From contig NZ_WCJE01000011.1 of NCBI RefSeq assembly GCF_016743335.1, positions 1 through 61,042 on the forward strand: a stretch of DNA of 61,042 nt. Reading direction: 5' to 3'. Below are positions 1 through 7,576 of this stretch, piece after piece; the stretch's first letter is position 1, and each line of letters starts with the position of its first letter. The notes under the pieces were generated by a model. That model was given only the letters and a program-made list of their open reading frames with translations, was not told where the DNA came from and did not search any database. This stretch comes from Streptococcus suis. Its GTDB lineage: Bacteria; Bacillota; Bacilli; Lactobacillales; Streptococcaceae. The position numbers and the translations under genes are program-made.

Positions 1-655
1 TCTTTTTGTCCCAGATGATATTGACTCCGACACAAAAGATGAGGGCGGAGCTGATAAAGGAGAGATTGGCAAGGGCCTGGTCCGTCATCAAAGGTTCAAT
101 CAAGCGCGCCAAAAGAGTCACAGAGCCTTGAAAAATCAAGACAGGTACTGCCGAAAATCCTGCTCCCTTACCCAGACTTGCTGTCATGATAAATATGATG
201 ATAAAGTCCAGAATGCTCTTAATGGCGAGGAGGGTATAATCCCCCGTCAATCCGTCTTGGATAGAGCCGATAATGGCCATGGCACCGATACAGACCGTCA
301 GGGATGCGGTTAGAAAAGCATCTAAAAACTGAGAGTCCTGACCGTTTCCTGACTTTTCTCGGAGCCAGATACCCAAACGCTCAAACCAACCTTCGATATG
401 AAGGACTTCTCCTAAGAAAGTACCGAAAGCCAGACTGAGTACAAAGAGCATGGTGTTCTGGGTGACCAGTTGACCATTTTCCACTCTTAAAAGACCTGTC
501 AGCGTGCCAGAAATCCCTAAAAATAGAATAGCAACACCGCTGGCCAAGGTTAGACCAGACTGATGCCGTTCTTTCAGTAAATGTCCAAACCAAGACCCTA
601 GCAAACCTGCTAGGGCAATAGCCACCGTATTGATAATCGTACCTAAGGCAAACAT
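1..655 (-). CDS. DUF554 family membrane protein (3' end cut by window)
   Basis: The reading frame is open from the ATG at 655 to the window edge, about 218 codons, so the C-terminus is missing. It begins MFALGTIINTVAIALAGLLG and continues with alternating hydrophobic segments and glycine-rich turns, as in the DUF554 (YdfK/YqgA) family of small inner-membrane proteins, usually near 230 aa. Function is unknown for the family. It sits 3 bp downstream of rsmE on the same strand, so it is likely the last gene of the prmA-rsmE transcript. Family assignment rests on sequence resemblance recalled from known members. Confidence 0.75.
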   Translation of the reverse strand, partial: MFALGTIINTVAIALAGLLGSWFGHLLKERHQSGLTLASGVAILFLGISGTLTGLLRVENGQLVTQNTMLFVLSLAFGTFLGEVLHIEGWFERLGIWLREKSGNGQDSQFLDAFLTASLTVCIGAMAIIGSIQDGLTGDYTLLAIKSILDFIIIFIMTASLGKGAGFSAVPVLIFQGSVTLLARLIEPLMTDQALANLSFISSALIFCVGVNIIWDKK

Positions 656-658
656 ATA

Positions 659-1405
659 CTACCTCAGCAATTCCGTCGCGTAGCTAATGGCAGAAAGAGC
701 ATAAAGTGGAGCCGTCTCCGCTCGTAAGATACGAGGACCAAGACCTGTCTTGACCGCTCCTGATCCTTCAAATGCGGCTACTTCCTCAGGCGACACGCCA
801 CCTTCTGGACCGATGATAACAAGGACTGATTGGCCAGCTTCTAAGCCAGATAAGATTTTCACCAGGTTGGCTTGTTCACCCTCTTTTGCAGCCTCTTCGT
901 AGGCTAAGATAATCTGGTCAAATCCTACCAGCTGAGCTAGGAAATCCGCTTTTTTCTCAAACAAGCGAACAGCTGGAATGCGATTGCGTTTGCTTTGCTC
1001 GGCTGCGCCTTGGGCGATTTTTTCTAACTTTTCTGCTTTTTTTGCCAGTTTTTTACCGTCCCATTTGACCACGGACCAGTCAGCTGGAAAGGCCCAGAGG
1101 GCTGCCATGCCTAATTCCGTTGCCTTTTGGGCGACAAATTCTAGCTTGTCTCCCTTGGGAAAGCCCATGGCAATGGTAACGGAAACGGGTAATTCAACAT
1201 TGTCTGCCAGTTCTTCGATAATTTCAACAGATTGGCTCTGGCTGTCCACTACCCGTGCCAAGCGTTTGATGCCGTCATCAAAGACCAGGACAATCTGGTC
1301 ATCTGCCTGCAAGCGCATGACAGAAAACATGTGCTTGGCAGTGTCCTTATCCTTAATTTGGAAAACGCCCTGCGGTGCTCTGCCATTGACAAAATACTGC
1401 TGCAT
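659..1405 (-). CDS. rsmE: 16S rRNA (uracil1498-N3)-methyltransferase RsmE
   Basis: This SPOUT methyltransferase uses SAM to methylate N3 of U1498 in 16S rRNA of the 30S subunit. The protein begins MQQYFVNGRAPQG, has the RsmE N-terminal PUA-like part and the C-terminal knot signatures IGPEGGVSPEE and LGPRILRAETAPLYAL that bind SAM. Length 248 aa matches the family. An upstream in-frame ATG at 1417 would add four residues (MEAR); the start at 1405 fits the conserved N-terminus better. It overlaps or abuts the end of prmA (stop at 1407), the usual prmA-rsmE pairing in Firmicutes, suggesting translational coupling. Confidence 0.93.
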   Translation of the reverse strand: MQQYFVNGRAPQGVFQIKDKDTAKHMFSVMRLQADDQIVLVFDDGIKRLARVVDSQSQSVEIIEELADNVELPVSVTIAMGFPKGDKLEFVAQKATELGMAALWAFPADWSVVKWDGKKLAKKAEKLEKIAQGAAEQSKRNRIPAVRLFEKKADFLAQLVGFDQIILAYEEAAKEGEQANLVKILSGLEAGQSVLVIIGPEGGVSPEEVAAFEGSGAVKTGLGPRILRAETAPLYALSAISYATELLR

Positions 1406-1406
1406 C

Positions 1407-2360
1407 CTAGCCTCCAATCACACCTGAGCGGTCAGCGGTTTTCTTGAAGATACAGCAATTCCACTCACCCTGAATCATGTGGGTTTCGAGGAAGAAGCCA
1501 GCCGCCTCTGCAGATGCTCGCACCATGTCCCACTTGTCCGCGATGATGCCGCTCATAATCAGGTAGCCTTCGTCCTTGACCAGACGGTAGGCATCCTCCG
1601 TCAGATGGATGAGAATATCCGCCAAGATGTTGGCAACGATGACTTCTGCTTCAATGTCAACGCCACGAAGCAGGTCGCCTGCCGCGACATGGATGTTGCT
1701 GGTGTGGGCGTTGAGGTCAATGTTTTCCTGGGCCACACGCACCGCCACCTCATCCAAGTCATAAGCGTAAATCTCCTTAGCACCCAAGAGAGAACTTGCA
1801 ATGGAGAGGACGCCTGAGCCTGTGCCAACGTCAATGACCGTTTCGCCACCACGCAGGACCTGAGAAAGAGCAAAAAGGCTCATCTTAGTCGTCGGGTGAG
1901 TTCCCGTACCGAAAGCCATGCCTGGGTCCAGGCGGATAATCTTCTCACCAGCAGTCGCCTCGTAGTCTGTCCAAGACGGTACAATGGTCAAATCATGGGT
2001 AATACGGGCTGGCGCATAGTATTTCTTCCAGTTGTCCGCCCAGTCTTCCTCTGCCAGTTCCTGACTTTCTAGGCTGATCTGACCCGTTTCCAAGCCAAAG
2101 CCTGTCAAATCCGCCAAGCGAGTCGCCAAGTCTGCTTTAACTTCCTCAATATCCACAGTATCAGGATAATAGGCCGTAATTGCAATCATATCCGACTGCT
2201 CCACCTCGGGATAGAGTTCACCAAAACGGTCCTCCTGTCCCACATAGTCAGCCGAGTCACTAATGGCCACCCCCTGACTGCCCGTTTCAATCATCAGATT
2301 TGAAACTGCTTCTTCTGCATCACGATGCACGTGAATCGTTAATTCTTGCCATGAGTTCAT
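1407..2360 (-). CDS. prmA: Ribosomal protein L11 methyltransferase PrmA
   Basis: PrmA trimethylates lysines and the N-terminus of ribosomal protein L11 using SAM. The 317-aa product starts [21 protein letters not shown], typical of the substrate-recognition domain, and carries the class I methyltransferase motif [20 protein letters not shown] near residues 176-195 and the post-I motif [11 protein letters not shown]. The length is normal. It is the first gene of a prmA-rsmE-DUF554 cluster on the minus strand. Nothing is unusual in the sequence. Confidence 0.95.
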   Translation of the reverse strand: MNSWQELTIHVHRDAEEAVSNLMIETGSQGVAISDSADYVGQEDRFGELYPEVEQSDMIAITAYYPDTVDIEEVKADLATRLADLTGFGLETGQISLESQELAEEDWADNWKKYYAPARITHDLTIVPSWTDYEATAGEKIIRLDPGMAFGTGTHPTTKMSLFALSQVLRGGETVIDVGTGSGVLSIASSLLGAKEIYAYDLDEVAVRVAQENIDLNAHTSNIHVAAGDLLRGVDIEAEVIVANILADILIHLTEDAYRLVKDEGYLIMSGIIADKWDMVRASAEAAGFFLETHMIQGEWNCCIFKKTADRSGVIGG

Positions 2361-2548
2361 GTTTGTTTTCCTTTACTTTTTCTATGCGTCAATCACTGTA
2401 TTATTGTACCGATTTCTAGCCCATTTTACAAGTTAATGTTACGCAATGGAGCCCTAATAATACTTTTTCGAAAATTTTCTAATCGCACTGCGAATAAACA
2501 TGTGTAGGAAAGTTTGAGACGGTGGTTCCAAGTTTCTGAACGGAGGTG

Positions 2549-2796
2549 ATGCCCATGGAAGTGGACAGCAAATCTGCTAGAAAGGCTAGCCCATGCCAGA
2601 TGGTAAGCTAACTTACTCATCTGGCAACGACAAATCCTATAAGATTTGTCTAGGGCACGCACTAGCTCGAGTTTTGAAAAATATCGTTTCAAAACTCTCA
2701 CGTCGGAGATCTCTGGATTTATATTTATCAAGTCTACTTGTTGAGATGCTGAGCTTGATAATCGTCATCATTTTAGCTATTCGAGATAAAAAATAA
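2549..2796 (+). pseudogene. Probable broken holin-like (type I) toxin locus
   Basis: A strong Shine-Dalgarno (CGGAGGTGATGCCC, 2541-2554) precedes ATG codons at 2549 and 2555, but the frame stops after about 20 codons. After roughly 170 bp of hairpin-rich sequence, a hydrophobic tail with charged end, MLSLIIVIILAIRDKK (2746-2796), is followed directly by a strong terminator. The 5' part (GGAGGTGATGCCCATGGAAGT) and the hydrophobic tail ending RDKK resemble the two ends of putative holin-like toxins (Hol_Tox; TxpA/BsrG-like type I toxins) of Lactobacillales. I infer an ancestral small toxin gene split by an insertion or rearrangement. Alternatively the 16-residue peptide alone, or the RNA, is functional. 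Confidence 0.4.
2591..2700 (+). other. Hairpin-rich insert-like segment
   Basis: Three stem-loops can be read directly: GCCAGATG...CATCTGGC (2594-2624), AAATCctataaGATTT (2632-2647) and GAGTTTTGAAA...TTTCAAAACTC (2669-2698). They lie between the two halves of the putative small-toxin locus. The stretch codes for nothing convincing. It may be a structured RNA or a small inserted repeat. Confidence 0.4.
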
Positions 2797-2833
2797 CCGT
2801 CAGCAAACTTTGACACAGTTCTGACGGTTATTT
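2791..2833 (+). terminator. Strong hairpin after the hydrophobic peptide
   Basis: The 13-bp perfect inverted repeat AAATAACCGTCAG / CTGACGGTTATTT is separated by 17 bases. It overlaps the stop codon of the 16-residue hydrophobic tail ORF. It can act as a terminator and could also form the stable 3' end typical of type I toxin mRNAs. Confidence 0.6.
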
Positions 2834-2870
2834 AATCTAACGAACTGAACCACCGTTTAGCGGTCCTACT

Positions 2871-2907
2871 GGGCGTTGAGCTGGAACTCAGCGCCTTTTC
2901 TATTTTT
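2871..2907 (+). terminator. Rho-independent terminator, plus strand
   Basis: The stem GGCGTTGAG / CTCAGCGCC (one G-U pair) with a short loop is followed by TTTTCTATTTTTAT. The T-tract is only on the plus strand, which implies a plus-strand transcript through the 2.5-2.8 kb region although no intact gene is there. Confidence 0.65.
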
Positions 2908-2956
2908 ATAATAGCAAAAGTTTCACCTGCAGTCAAGCAAGAGAGAAAACGGAATG

Positions 2957-3310
2957 TCAAATAGAATCTATTACCCTCAATTCTATACCCACTGCACCGT
3001 ACTGTTCTAATTGTTCTCGTGAATAGTAAACTTCCATATCTTCTGGGTTCGCCTCTCTGATACTGCTTTGCGTATACCCACAAGACAATAAATCCAGTTC
3101 TTTGTATAACTGAGCAAAATTATCAAATATGTGAAGATCTAATACTTGCACCTCGATCGTTTGCATCTGATTTTCTGTACAATAAAAACGGATGCGATCT
3201 CCAATTTGTATATGCTTGCGCTTCTCGTCATAAAGTCGTAGCTCAATGGTCTTCTGACCAGACTTCATCATTTCAAAAGGCTTTGGAGCCAATAACATTT
3301 CATGAACCAT
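2957..3310 (-). CDS. ASCH domain protein
   Basis: The 117-aa product starts MVHEMLLAPKPFEMMKSGQK at an ATG preceded by GAGGTATTGAG. A longer open frame exists, but its extra N-terminal 43 residues lie inside the upstream gene and are not expected to be translated. The motif KPFEMMKSGQKTIELRLYDEKRK and the strand pattern fit the ASCH fold, a small beta-barrel related to PUA domains thought to bind RNA or act on modified nucleosides. It starts one base after the DUF3013 stop, so the two are probably translationally coupled. The specific substrate is unknown. Confidence 0.8.
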   Translation of the reverse strand: MVHEMLLAPKPFEMMKSGQKTIELRLYDEKRKHIQIGDRIRFYCTENQMQTIEVQVLDLHIFDNFAQLYKELDLLSCGYTQSSIREANPEDMEVYYSREQLEQYGAVGIELRVIDSI

Positions 3311-3311
3311 C

Positions 3312-3782
3312 TCAATACCTCGGATATGGGTAGAACTCCCCCTCCACCAATTCTGCTCTGCCTTTTTCAAAAGCCTCGCCATCCCATGCAATCGCAAATT
3401 CTTGGGCTTCTGGGTCCGCCAAAAAGTCCATGAGGTCATCTAGGCCTTGGTCTGCGGTGTCCTTGAGAAAGCTTGCAAAATAGGTCAGAAACTCTGCTGA
3501 AAAGCCCTTCTTGGCGTCAAATGGCAGAGCGACCAGATAGTCTTCCTCGTCAAAGCGAGACTTGTCCTGGTTGTAGAAAAGGACGTACTCCTCCAGGAAA
3601 ATATCCTCCGCAGAAGCATTGCCTTCGTCGTCCACCGTTTCAATCCCAGCCACATTTTGTGCTTCCAAGATAAAAGCCAACTCAACTGCGTGGTTTTTCT
3701 TGTCCCAGTTAAGCTCGTAATCATAAGTAAAATGTTTGTCCAGTGCCGCTTCCAGCACATCTAAAAAGCCATGTTTCGCCAT
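3312..3782 (-). CDS. DUF3013 family protein
   Basis: This 156-aa acidic, soluble protein begins MAKHGFLDVLEAALDKHFTY, characteristic of DUF3013, a family found essentially in streptococci and relatives. No catalytic motif is visible and function is unknown. It is the middle gene of a three-gene minus-strand operon with a MazG-like protein (1 bp upstream) and the ASCH protein (1 bp downstream). Confidence 0.8.
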   Translation of the reverse strand: MAKHGFLDVLEAALDKHFTYDYELNWDKKNHAVELAFILEAQNVAGIETVDDEGNASAEDIFLEEYVLFYNQDKSRFDEEDYLVALPFDAKKGFSAEFLTYFASFLKDTADQGLDDLMDFLADPEAQEFAIAWDGEAFEKGRAELVEGEFYPYPRY

Positions 3783-3783
3783 T

Positions 3784-4119
3784 CTATTTCCTCTTTTCTA
3801 TAAACTCCAATAAATTTATTTCTCGACCGTATTTGACGGAAGCCCGCTTGTCTTTCTCCAAAATAGACTTGGTTAAATCTAGTTGATTCACCGCTGCCAA
3901 GGCTACAGCATAGTGAATAACGTCAGCTAATTCTTCTGCCAGACGAGCAGAGCTGTCGTCTTCGCCATCCATCATCTTGCGGCCTGCACGCTGATTCAGT
4001 AGCTCTGCCACTTCACCAATTTCTTCCACTAATTTCATAAAGAGACTTTGCTCTGGAACTGTCGTCCCATAGTGGTCACGCAAGTATTCTTCCAAAACAG
4101 TCACCGTCAACTCCGCCAT
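3784..4119 (-). CDS. MazG-like nucleotide pyrophosphohydrolase family protein
   Basis: The 111-aa protein shows the all-alpha NTP-PPase signature: LVEEIGEVAELLNQ followed by RLAEELADVIHYAVALA, giving the paired EExxE...ExxD acidic clusters that bind Mg and nucleotide phosphates. It probably hydrolyses a (d)NTP to the monophosphate and pyrophosphate as house-cleaning, but the substrate cannot be read from sequence. It heads a three-gene operon. The promoter faces the divergent rarA promoter at about 4151-4163. Confidence 0.78.
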   Translation of the reverse strand: MAELTVTVLEEYLRDHYGTTVPEQSLFMKLVEEIGEVAELLNQRAGRKMMDGEDDSSARLAEELADVIHYAVALAAVNQLDLTKSILEKDKRASVKYGREINLLEFIEKRK

Positions 4120-4150
4120 CTTCGTTTCTCTCCAAATCTTAAAATTGTAG

Positions 4151-4163
4151 TATAATGATTATA
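4151..4163. promoter_or_regulatory. Face-to-face -10 boxes between mazG-like gene and rarA
   Basis: TATAATGATTATA contains a TATAAT for each strand: plus 4151-4156 for rarA and minus 4163-4158 for the MazG-like gene. The minus box has an upstream TGG (extended -10). The -35 elements are weak on both strands. Confidence 0.5.
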
Positions 4164-4188
4164 CCATAAATGTACTGAAAGGAAGCCT

Positions 4189-5472
4189 ATGCCAGCCAAT
4201 CTCGCTCTTCGTATGCGGCCCAAATCCATTGATGAAGTGATCGGTCAGGAGCACCTGGTCGGTCCTGGAAAGATTATCCGTCGCATGATTGATGCCAATA
4301 TGCTGTCGTCCATGATTCTCTACGGTCCGCCAGGGATTGGCAAGACCTCGATTGCGTCCGCAATTGCTGGCACGACCAAGTATGCCTTTCGGACCTTTAA
4401 TGCCACGACCGACAACCAAAAACGCCTGCAGGAAATCGCTGAAGAGGCTAAGTTTTCTGGCGGTCTGGTTCTCCTGCTCGATGAAATCCACCGCCTCAAC
4501 AAGACCAAGCAAGACTTCCTGCTTCCTCTCCTGGAAAACGGCAATATCATCATGATTGGAGCGACGACAGAAAATCCATTTTTCTCTATTTTGCCTGCCA
4601 TTCGTAGTCGGGTACAGATTTTTGAATTGCAGCCTTTGCAAACCAGCCATATCCGACAAGCCTTGGAACTGGCTCTGACAGACAGCGAACATGGTTTTGA
4701 CTTTCCTATTACCATTGAACCTCAGGCTCTAGACTTCCTAGCTAATGCTACCAACGGTGACCTTCGTGCCGCCTATAATTCACTAGAGCTGGCTGTGCTT
4801 TCGACCAAGGAAAGCGACGACGGTAGCCGCTACATTGACCTGGACGCAGTGGAAAATAGCCTGCAAAAGTCCTACATCAGCATGGACAAGAAGGGCGATG
4901 CCCACTACGACATTCTCTCAGCCCTGCAAAAATCCATTCGAGGCAGCGATGTCAATGCCAGCCTCCACTACGCCGCTCGTTTGATTGAGGCCGAAGACCT
5001 ACCTAGCCTGGCTCGTCGCTTAACCGTTATTGCCTACGAAGACATAGGCTTGGCCAATCCAGAGGCTCAGATTCATACGGTGACTGCACTTGAAGCGGCC
5101 CAGAAAATCGGCTTTCCAGAGGCACGGATTTTGATTGCCAACGTGGTCGTTGATTTGGCTCTTTCTCCCAAGTCCAATTCTGCCTATCTGGCTATGGATG
5201 CAGCTATAGCTGATTTACGGAAAAACGGTCATCTGCCCATTCCAAATCACCTGCGGGACGGCCATTATGCTGGTAGTAAGGAGCTGGGAAATGCTATTGG
5301 CTACCAGTATCCGCATGCCTATCCTGAAAAATGGGTGGACCAACAATACCTGCCCGACAAGTTACTAAATGCGGACTACTTCACCGCCAACGACACCGGC
5401 AAATACGAGCGTGCCTTGGGCATGACCCAAGAAAAAATCAAGCATCTAAAACAAAACAAGAAAAAAAGTTGA
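4189..5472 (+). CDS. rarA: Replication-associated recombination protein A (RarA/MgsA)
   Basis: RarA is a AAA+ ATPase related to clamp-loader subunits that acts at stalled replication forks with SSB. The 427-aa protein has Walker A GPPGIGKT (residues 46-53), Walker B LLLDEIH (about 95-101), sensor 1 IGATTENP (123-130), an arginine-finger region and the C-terminal RarA signature ALQKSIRGSDVNASLHYAARLI. The start follows GAAAGGAAGCCT. It is monocistronic; the next feature downstream is the 6S RNA promoter. Confidence 0.95.
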   Translation: MPANLALRMRPKSIDEVIGQEHLVGPGKIIRRMIDANMLSSMILYGPPGIGKTSIASAIAGTTKYAFRTFNATTDNQKRLQEIAEEAKFSGGLVLLLDEIHRLNKTKQDFLLPLLENGNIIMIGATTENPFFSILPAIRSRVQIFELQPLQTSHIRQALELALTDSEHGFDFPITIEPQALDFLANATNGDLRAAYNSLELAVLSTKESDDGSRYIDLDAVENSLQKSYISMDKKGDAHYDILSALQKSIRGSDVNASLHYAARLIEAEDLPSLARRLTVIAYEDIGLANPEAQIHTVTALEAAQKIGFPEARILIANVVVDLALSPKSNSAYLAMDAAIADLRKNGHLPIPNHLRDGHYAGSKELGNAIGYQYPHAYPEKWVDQQYLPDKLLNADYFTANDTGKYERALGMTQEKIKHLKQNKKKS

Positions 5473-5501
5473 TACCGTTTTCATTTTTTGCCAATTTTCT
5501 C

Positions 5502-5529
5502 TTGATTTTTTTTTAAAATGTGGTAATAT
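5502..5529 (+). promoter_or_regulatory. Promoter of 6S RNA
   Basis: TTGATT (5502-5507), a 16-bp spacer and TAATAT (5524-5529) lie just upstream of the closing stem of the 6S RNA. Predicted start is near 5537-5542. Confidence 0.6.
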
Positions 5530-5541
5530 TAAATCATAAAT

Positions 5542-5736
5542 AAGAACTGCTGTGGTATACGAATTCATACCTATGTGTTGACCGACTATTTTTGTATTAC
5601 TAGGGAGACAAAGATCTTTTGGCAGTATGCAGGCTGGCACACCCAGAAGCAACTAAGTCAGAAACACGTCACCCACCTGCTTCTAGCGTGCGGGATCAAT
5701 ACAATCTTTGAATAACCGGTACCAATACAGCATTTT
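5542..5736 (+). ncRNA. ssrS: 6S RNA
   Basis: This RNA binds the sigma-A RNA polymerase holoenzyme and lowers transcription in stationary phase. The ends form the closing stem: TGCTGTGGTA at 5548-5557 pairs with GGTACCAATACAGCA at 5718-5732, and a T-run follows. The interior is long, imperfectly paired and about 195 nt overall, the normal 6S size. The position between rarA and tRNA-Lys is the streptococcal location of ssrS as I recall it. No ORF with a ribosome binding site is present. Exact ends are approximate. Confidence 0.75.
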
Positions 5737-5745
5737 TATTTTTTA

Positions 5746-5818
5746 CCTTCCTTAGCTCAGCTGGCAGAGCAGCGGACTCTTAATCCGTGGGTCGTAGGTT
5801 CGATCCCTACAGGGAGGA
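5746..5818 (+). tRNA. tRNA-Lys (CTT)
   Basis: A 73-nt cloverleaf is readable: acceptor CCTTCCT / AGGGAGG, D-arm GCTC...GAGC, anticodon stem GCGGA/TCCGT with loop CTCTTAA giving anticodon CTT (Lys, codon AAG), and T-arm GTAGG TTCGATC CCTAC. CCA is not encoded. Confidence 0.95.
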
Positions 5819-5836
5819 TATTGGTTGATATGAGGA

Positions 5837-5863
5837 AAGTCTTGATTTATCAAGGCTTTTTCT
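5837..5863 (+). terminator. Terminator after tRNA-Lys
   Basis: The stem AAGTCTTGA / TCAAGGCTT with a TTTA loop is followed by TTTTTCTCGTTTTTT. It is placed 19 bp after the tRNA. Confidence 0.7.
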
Positions 5864-5888
5864 CGTTTTTTGAGAGAATTGGTCAAAA

Positions 5889-5919
5889 AGAACCCTTTCA
5901 CATTGTGAAGGGCTATTTT
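5889..5919. terminator. Bidirectional terminator at the end of nrdG
   Basis: The inverted repeat GAACCCTTTCACA / TGTGAAGGGCT is flanked by T-runs on both strands and overlaps the nrdG stop codon (TAG, 5915-5913). It can end both the nrdG transcript and any read-through from the tRNA side. Confidence 0.65.
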
Positions 5920-6485
5920 TTTAACTTATCCCACAGGACAACTCGTTTTTCCTGCAATGATTTCTGCACATCAATAATGCGTTGGTTGGAAGAGCCTCGG
6001 AACTGCAACATAAGATTGCGTTTGCTTTTGTCATAGCGACCATCTACGAGAATGTCCAACTGGCTAAGCAGTTCTAATTTGTCTGGCGTTTCCAGCATCA
6101 ATTCTTCCCATGTGTAGCCTGTCCAGGACCAAATGTCCTTGTCTGGCAATTCATCCCGCACCCGCTTGACGAGGGGAAGGACGGTCCCTGTATTGAGAAA
6201 GGGCTCTCCGCCCAAGAGGGTCAGCCCCTGCACATAGGGCTGGGCCAGGTCTGCTAAGATGCGGTCTTCCAGCTCCTTGGTGTAGGGAATGCCGGCCTTG
6301 AAGGACCAGGTGGCGACATTGTAGCAGCCTGGACAGTGAAAGAGGCAGCCGCTGACATAGAGGGAACAGCGCACGCCTTCGCCGTCCACAAAGTTAAAGG
6401 CCTTGTAGTCCATAATCCGTCCCTGACTGAGTTCTTCACTCTTCCACTCACCTGGCTTGGGATTGTTCCAAGTCTGCTCTCGCAT
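5913..6485 (-). CDS. nrdG: Anaerobic ribonucleotide reductase activating protein NrdG
   Basis: NrdG is a radical-SAM enzyme that uses a [4Fe-4S] cluster and SAM to place the glycyl radical on NrdD. The 190-aa protein contains the cluster motif CLFHCPGC (CxxxCxxC) in the context CSLYVSGCLFHCPGCYN, followed by a GGEPF motif. The length is normal. It is the last gene of the nrdD - 44-aa protein - nucleotidase remnant - GNAT - nrdG operon, the streptococcal arrangement. Confidence 0.95.
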   Translation of the reverse strand: MREQTWNNPKPGEWKSEELSQGRIMDYKAFNFVDGEGVRCSLYVSGCLFHCPGCYNVATWSFKAGIPYTKELEDRILADLAQPYVQGLTLLGGEPFLNTGTVLPLVKRVRDELPDKDIWSWTGYTWEELMLETPDKLELLSQLDILVDGRYDKSKRNLMLQFRGSSNQRIIDVQKSLQEKRVVLWDKLKK

Positions 6486-6499
6486 AGCTACCTCCTCTC

Positions 6500-6991
6500 T
6501 TATTCAATCCAGTATCTTTCTATTCCGTCTCGAATATCTTCCAAAACGCCACCACAAGCCACAATCGTGCGACGGCTGGCTTGATTGTCTGTCGAGCAGG
6601 TCACGAGGACTTTGGAAATATTTTTACTAACCGCCTCCTGCAAACCTAGTCGCAGCTGGTCCTTGGCATAGCCCTTTCCTCGCTCGGTTGGGCGAATGGA
6701 ATAACCGATGTGACCGCCTTTATTGAGCAGGAAATCGTTGAGCCGTAGGCGTAGACTGAGAAAACCAAGGGCTCGACCTGTCTGGTCAAATGATACATAC
6801 TGAATAGAGGGAACAAAACCTTCTGGCAGGTTGATGCCTGCCTCATAGTCTTGGTTTCTCAAAATCCAGCCTTCAAAGTCCACATCTTTGGAGATAAATC
6901 CTCCGTCCATAGCTGAGCCTGCTTTTTCAAATTCTGCCAGCATCTCCAAAATCGTTTCCTTATCCGCCACAGTTGGTCTTCTTAGTTCCAT
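6500..6991 (-). CDS. GNAT family N-acetyltransferase
   Basis: The predicted 163-aa protein begins MELRRPTVADKETILEMLAEF. I prefer the ATG at 6991 because GGAG lies six bases upstream; the frame is open to 7024. The acetyl-CoA binding motif is visible as IGYSIRPTERGKGYAKDQL (the R/QxxGxG/A loop). The acceptor is unknown. The gene sits within the nrdD-nrdG operon, a conserved streptococcal neighbourhood. Its start is 1 bp after the stop of the nucleotidase remnant. Confidence 0.85.
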   Translation of the reverse strand: MELRRPTVADKETILEMLAEFEKAGSAMDGGFISKDVDFEGWILRNQDYEAGINLPEGFVPSIQYVSFDQTGRALGFLSLRLRLNDFLLNKGGHIGYSIRPTERGKGYAKDQLRLGLQEAVSKNISKVLVTCSTDNQASRRTIVACGGVLEDIRDGIERYWIE

Positions 6992-6992
6992 T

Positions 6993-7348
6993 CTAGTCTC
7001 CATATTGTCTCTTGAAAAATTCACTGATGATGTCTATATCCAGTCCCAAGTCCTGCACAATTTCTGCCTTGTGGAAATCGTCATAGTTGTCATTACCGCT
7101 CCAAACAAAGGAATTGGTCACAATCTGATAGACCCTATCTGGCTCGACAGCTCTGCCATTGACCAAAAGATCCTCACCGCCCGGGACAATGCCCCACATC
7201 TGAGGGTGGAGGCCTGTCTGTAGGTCGGAATCCCCTTTTTCTTATTACCATCCCGAATGTTCGCAATCAGTTGCGCCTTCTTTGGAAAATTCTCCATGTA
7301 GGAATGCATATCATTGGTATGGAGAATACTGATATCTGTATAGTCCAT
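6993..7348 (-). pseudogene. 5'-nucleotidase remnant (internally deleted)
   Basis: Two frames of the same enzyme family lie head to tail. The 5' part (from 7348) reads ISILHTNDMHSYMENFP, the metallophosphatase start of UshA/CpdB-type 5'-nucleotidases. The 3' part reads GLHPQMWGIVPGGEDLLVNG and then IVTNSFVWSGNDNYDDF, the conserved C-terminal substrate domain end. The frames switch near 7210-7225, and about 400 residues expected between them are absent. It is therefore an internal deletion remnant. It starts one base after the 44-aa gene and ends one base before the GNAT gene, so it is still inside the transcript. Confidence 0.8.
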
Positions 7349-7349
7349 A

Positions 7350-7484
7350 CTATTTTTTCTTATTTTTTGCTTGCTTGAGTAATTCCTGCAAACGCGCCTT
7401 CTTGTCCTGTTTCACATTAGAATTCTTCTCATGATAGCGTGTCACCAGGGCCTTCCCCTTATCGTCTAATTGATATTTTCCCAT
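7350..7484 (-). CDS. Conserved 44-aa protein in the nrd operon
   Basis: A short ORF with a good ribosome binding site (GAGGAGAAAACA before the ATG at 7484) encodes MGKYQLDDKGKALVTRYHEK, then a lysine-rich helical tail ending KNKKK. It is basic (many Lys) and soluble, with no known domain. A similar small gene is found after nrdD in other streptococci, as I recall. Function is unknown; position suggests an accessory to the anaerobic reductase or simply operon structure. Confidence 0.7.
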   Translation of the reverse strand: MGKYQLDDKGKALVTRYHEKNSNVKQDKKARLQELLKQAKNKKK

Positions 7485-7525
7485 TGTTTTCTCCTCTTTT
7501 TTTATCTCTTATTTGTTTATAATAA

Positions 7526-7553
7526 ACTTCCACAGCTAACTGGAACTGTGGAA
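7526..7553 (-). promoter_or_regulatory. Intercistronic hairpin downstream of nrdD
   Basis: The 9-bp inverted repeat CTTCCACAG / CTGTGGAAG lies between nrdD and the 44-aa gene. The minus-strand 3' flank is only moderately T-rich (TTTATT). It may act as a partial terminator or processing stem that lowers expression of the distal genes. Confidence 0.45.
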
Positions 7554-7576
7554 GCTCTACATAGTCTGTTTATTAC

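Noticed and set aside
978..1427. 149-aa plus-strand ORF antisense to rsmE
   Set aside because: It is a shadow of the conserved rsmE gene, without ribosome binding site or recognisable domain.
2593..2796. 67-aa plus-strand ORF starting MPDGKLTYSSGNDKSYK
   Set aside because: It has no ribosome binding site and its N-terminal part crosses several hairpins; only the last 16 codons look like a real hydrophobic peptide, so the long version is not called.
3311..3439. N-terminal 43-residue extension of the ASCH protein
   Set aside because: The extension lies in the coding frame overlap with DUF3013, has no ribosome binding site and no resemblance to ASCH proteins; the ATG at 3310 has a good one.
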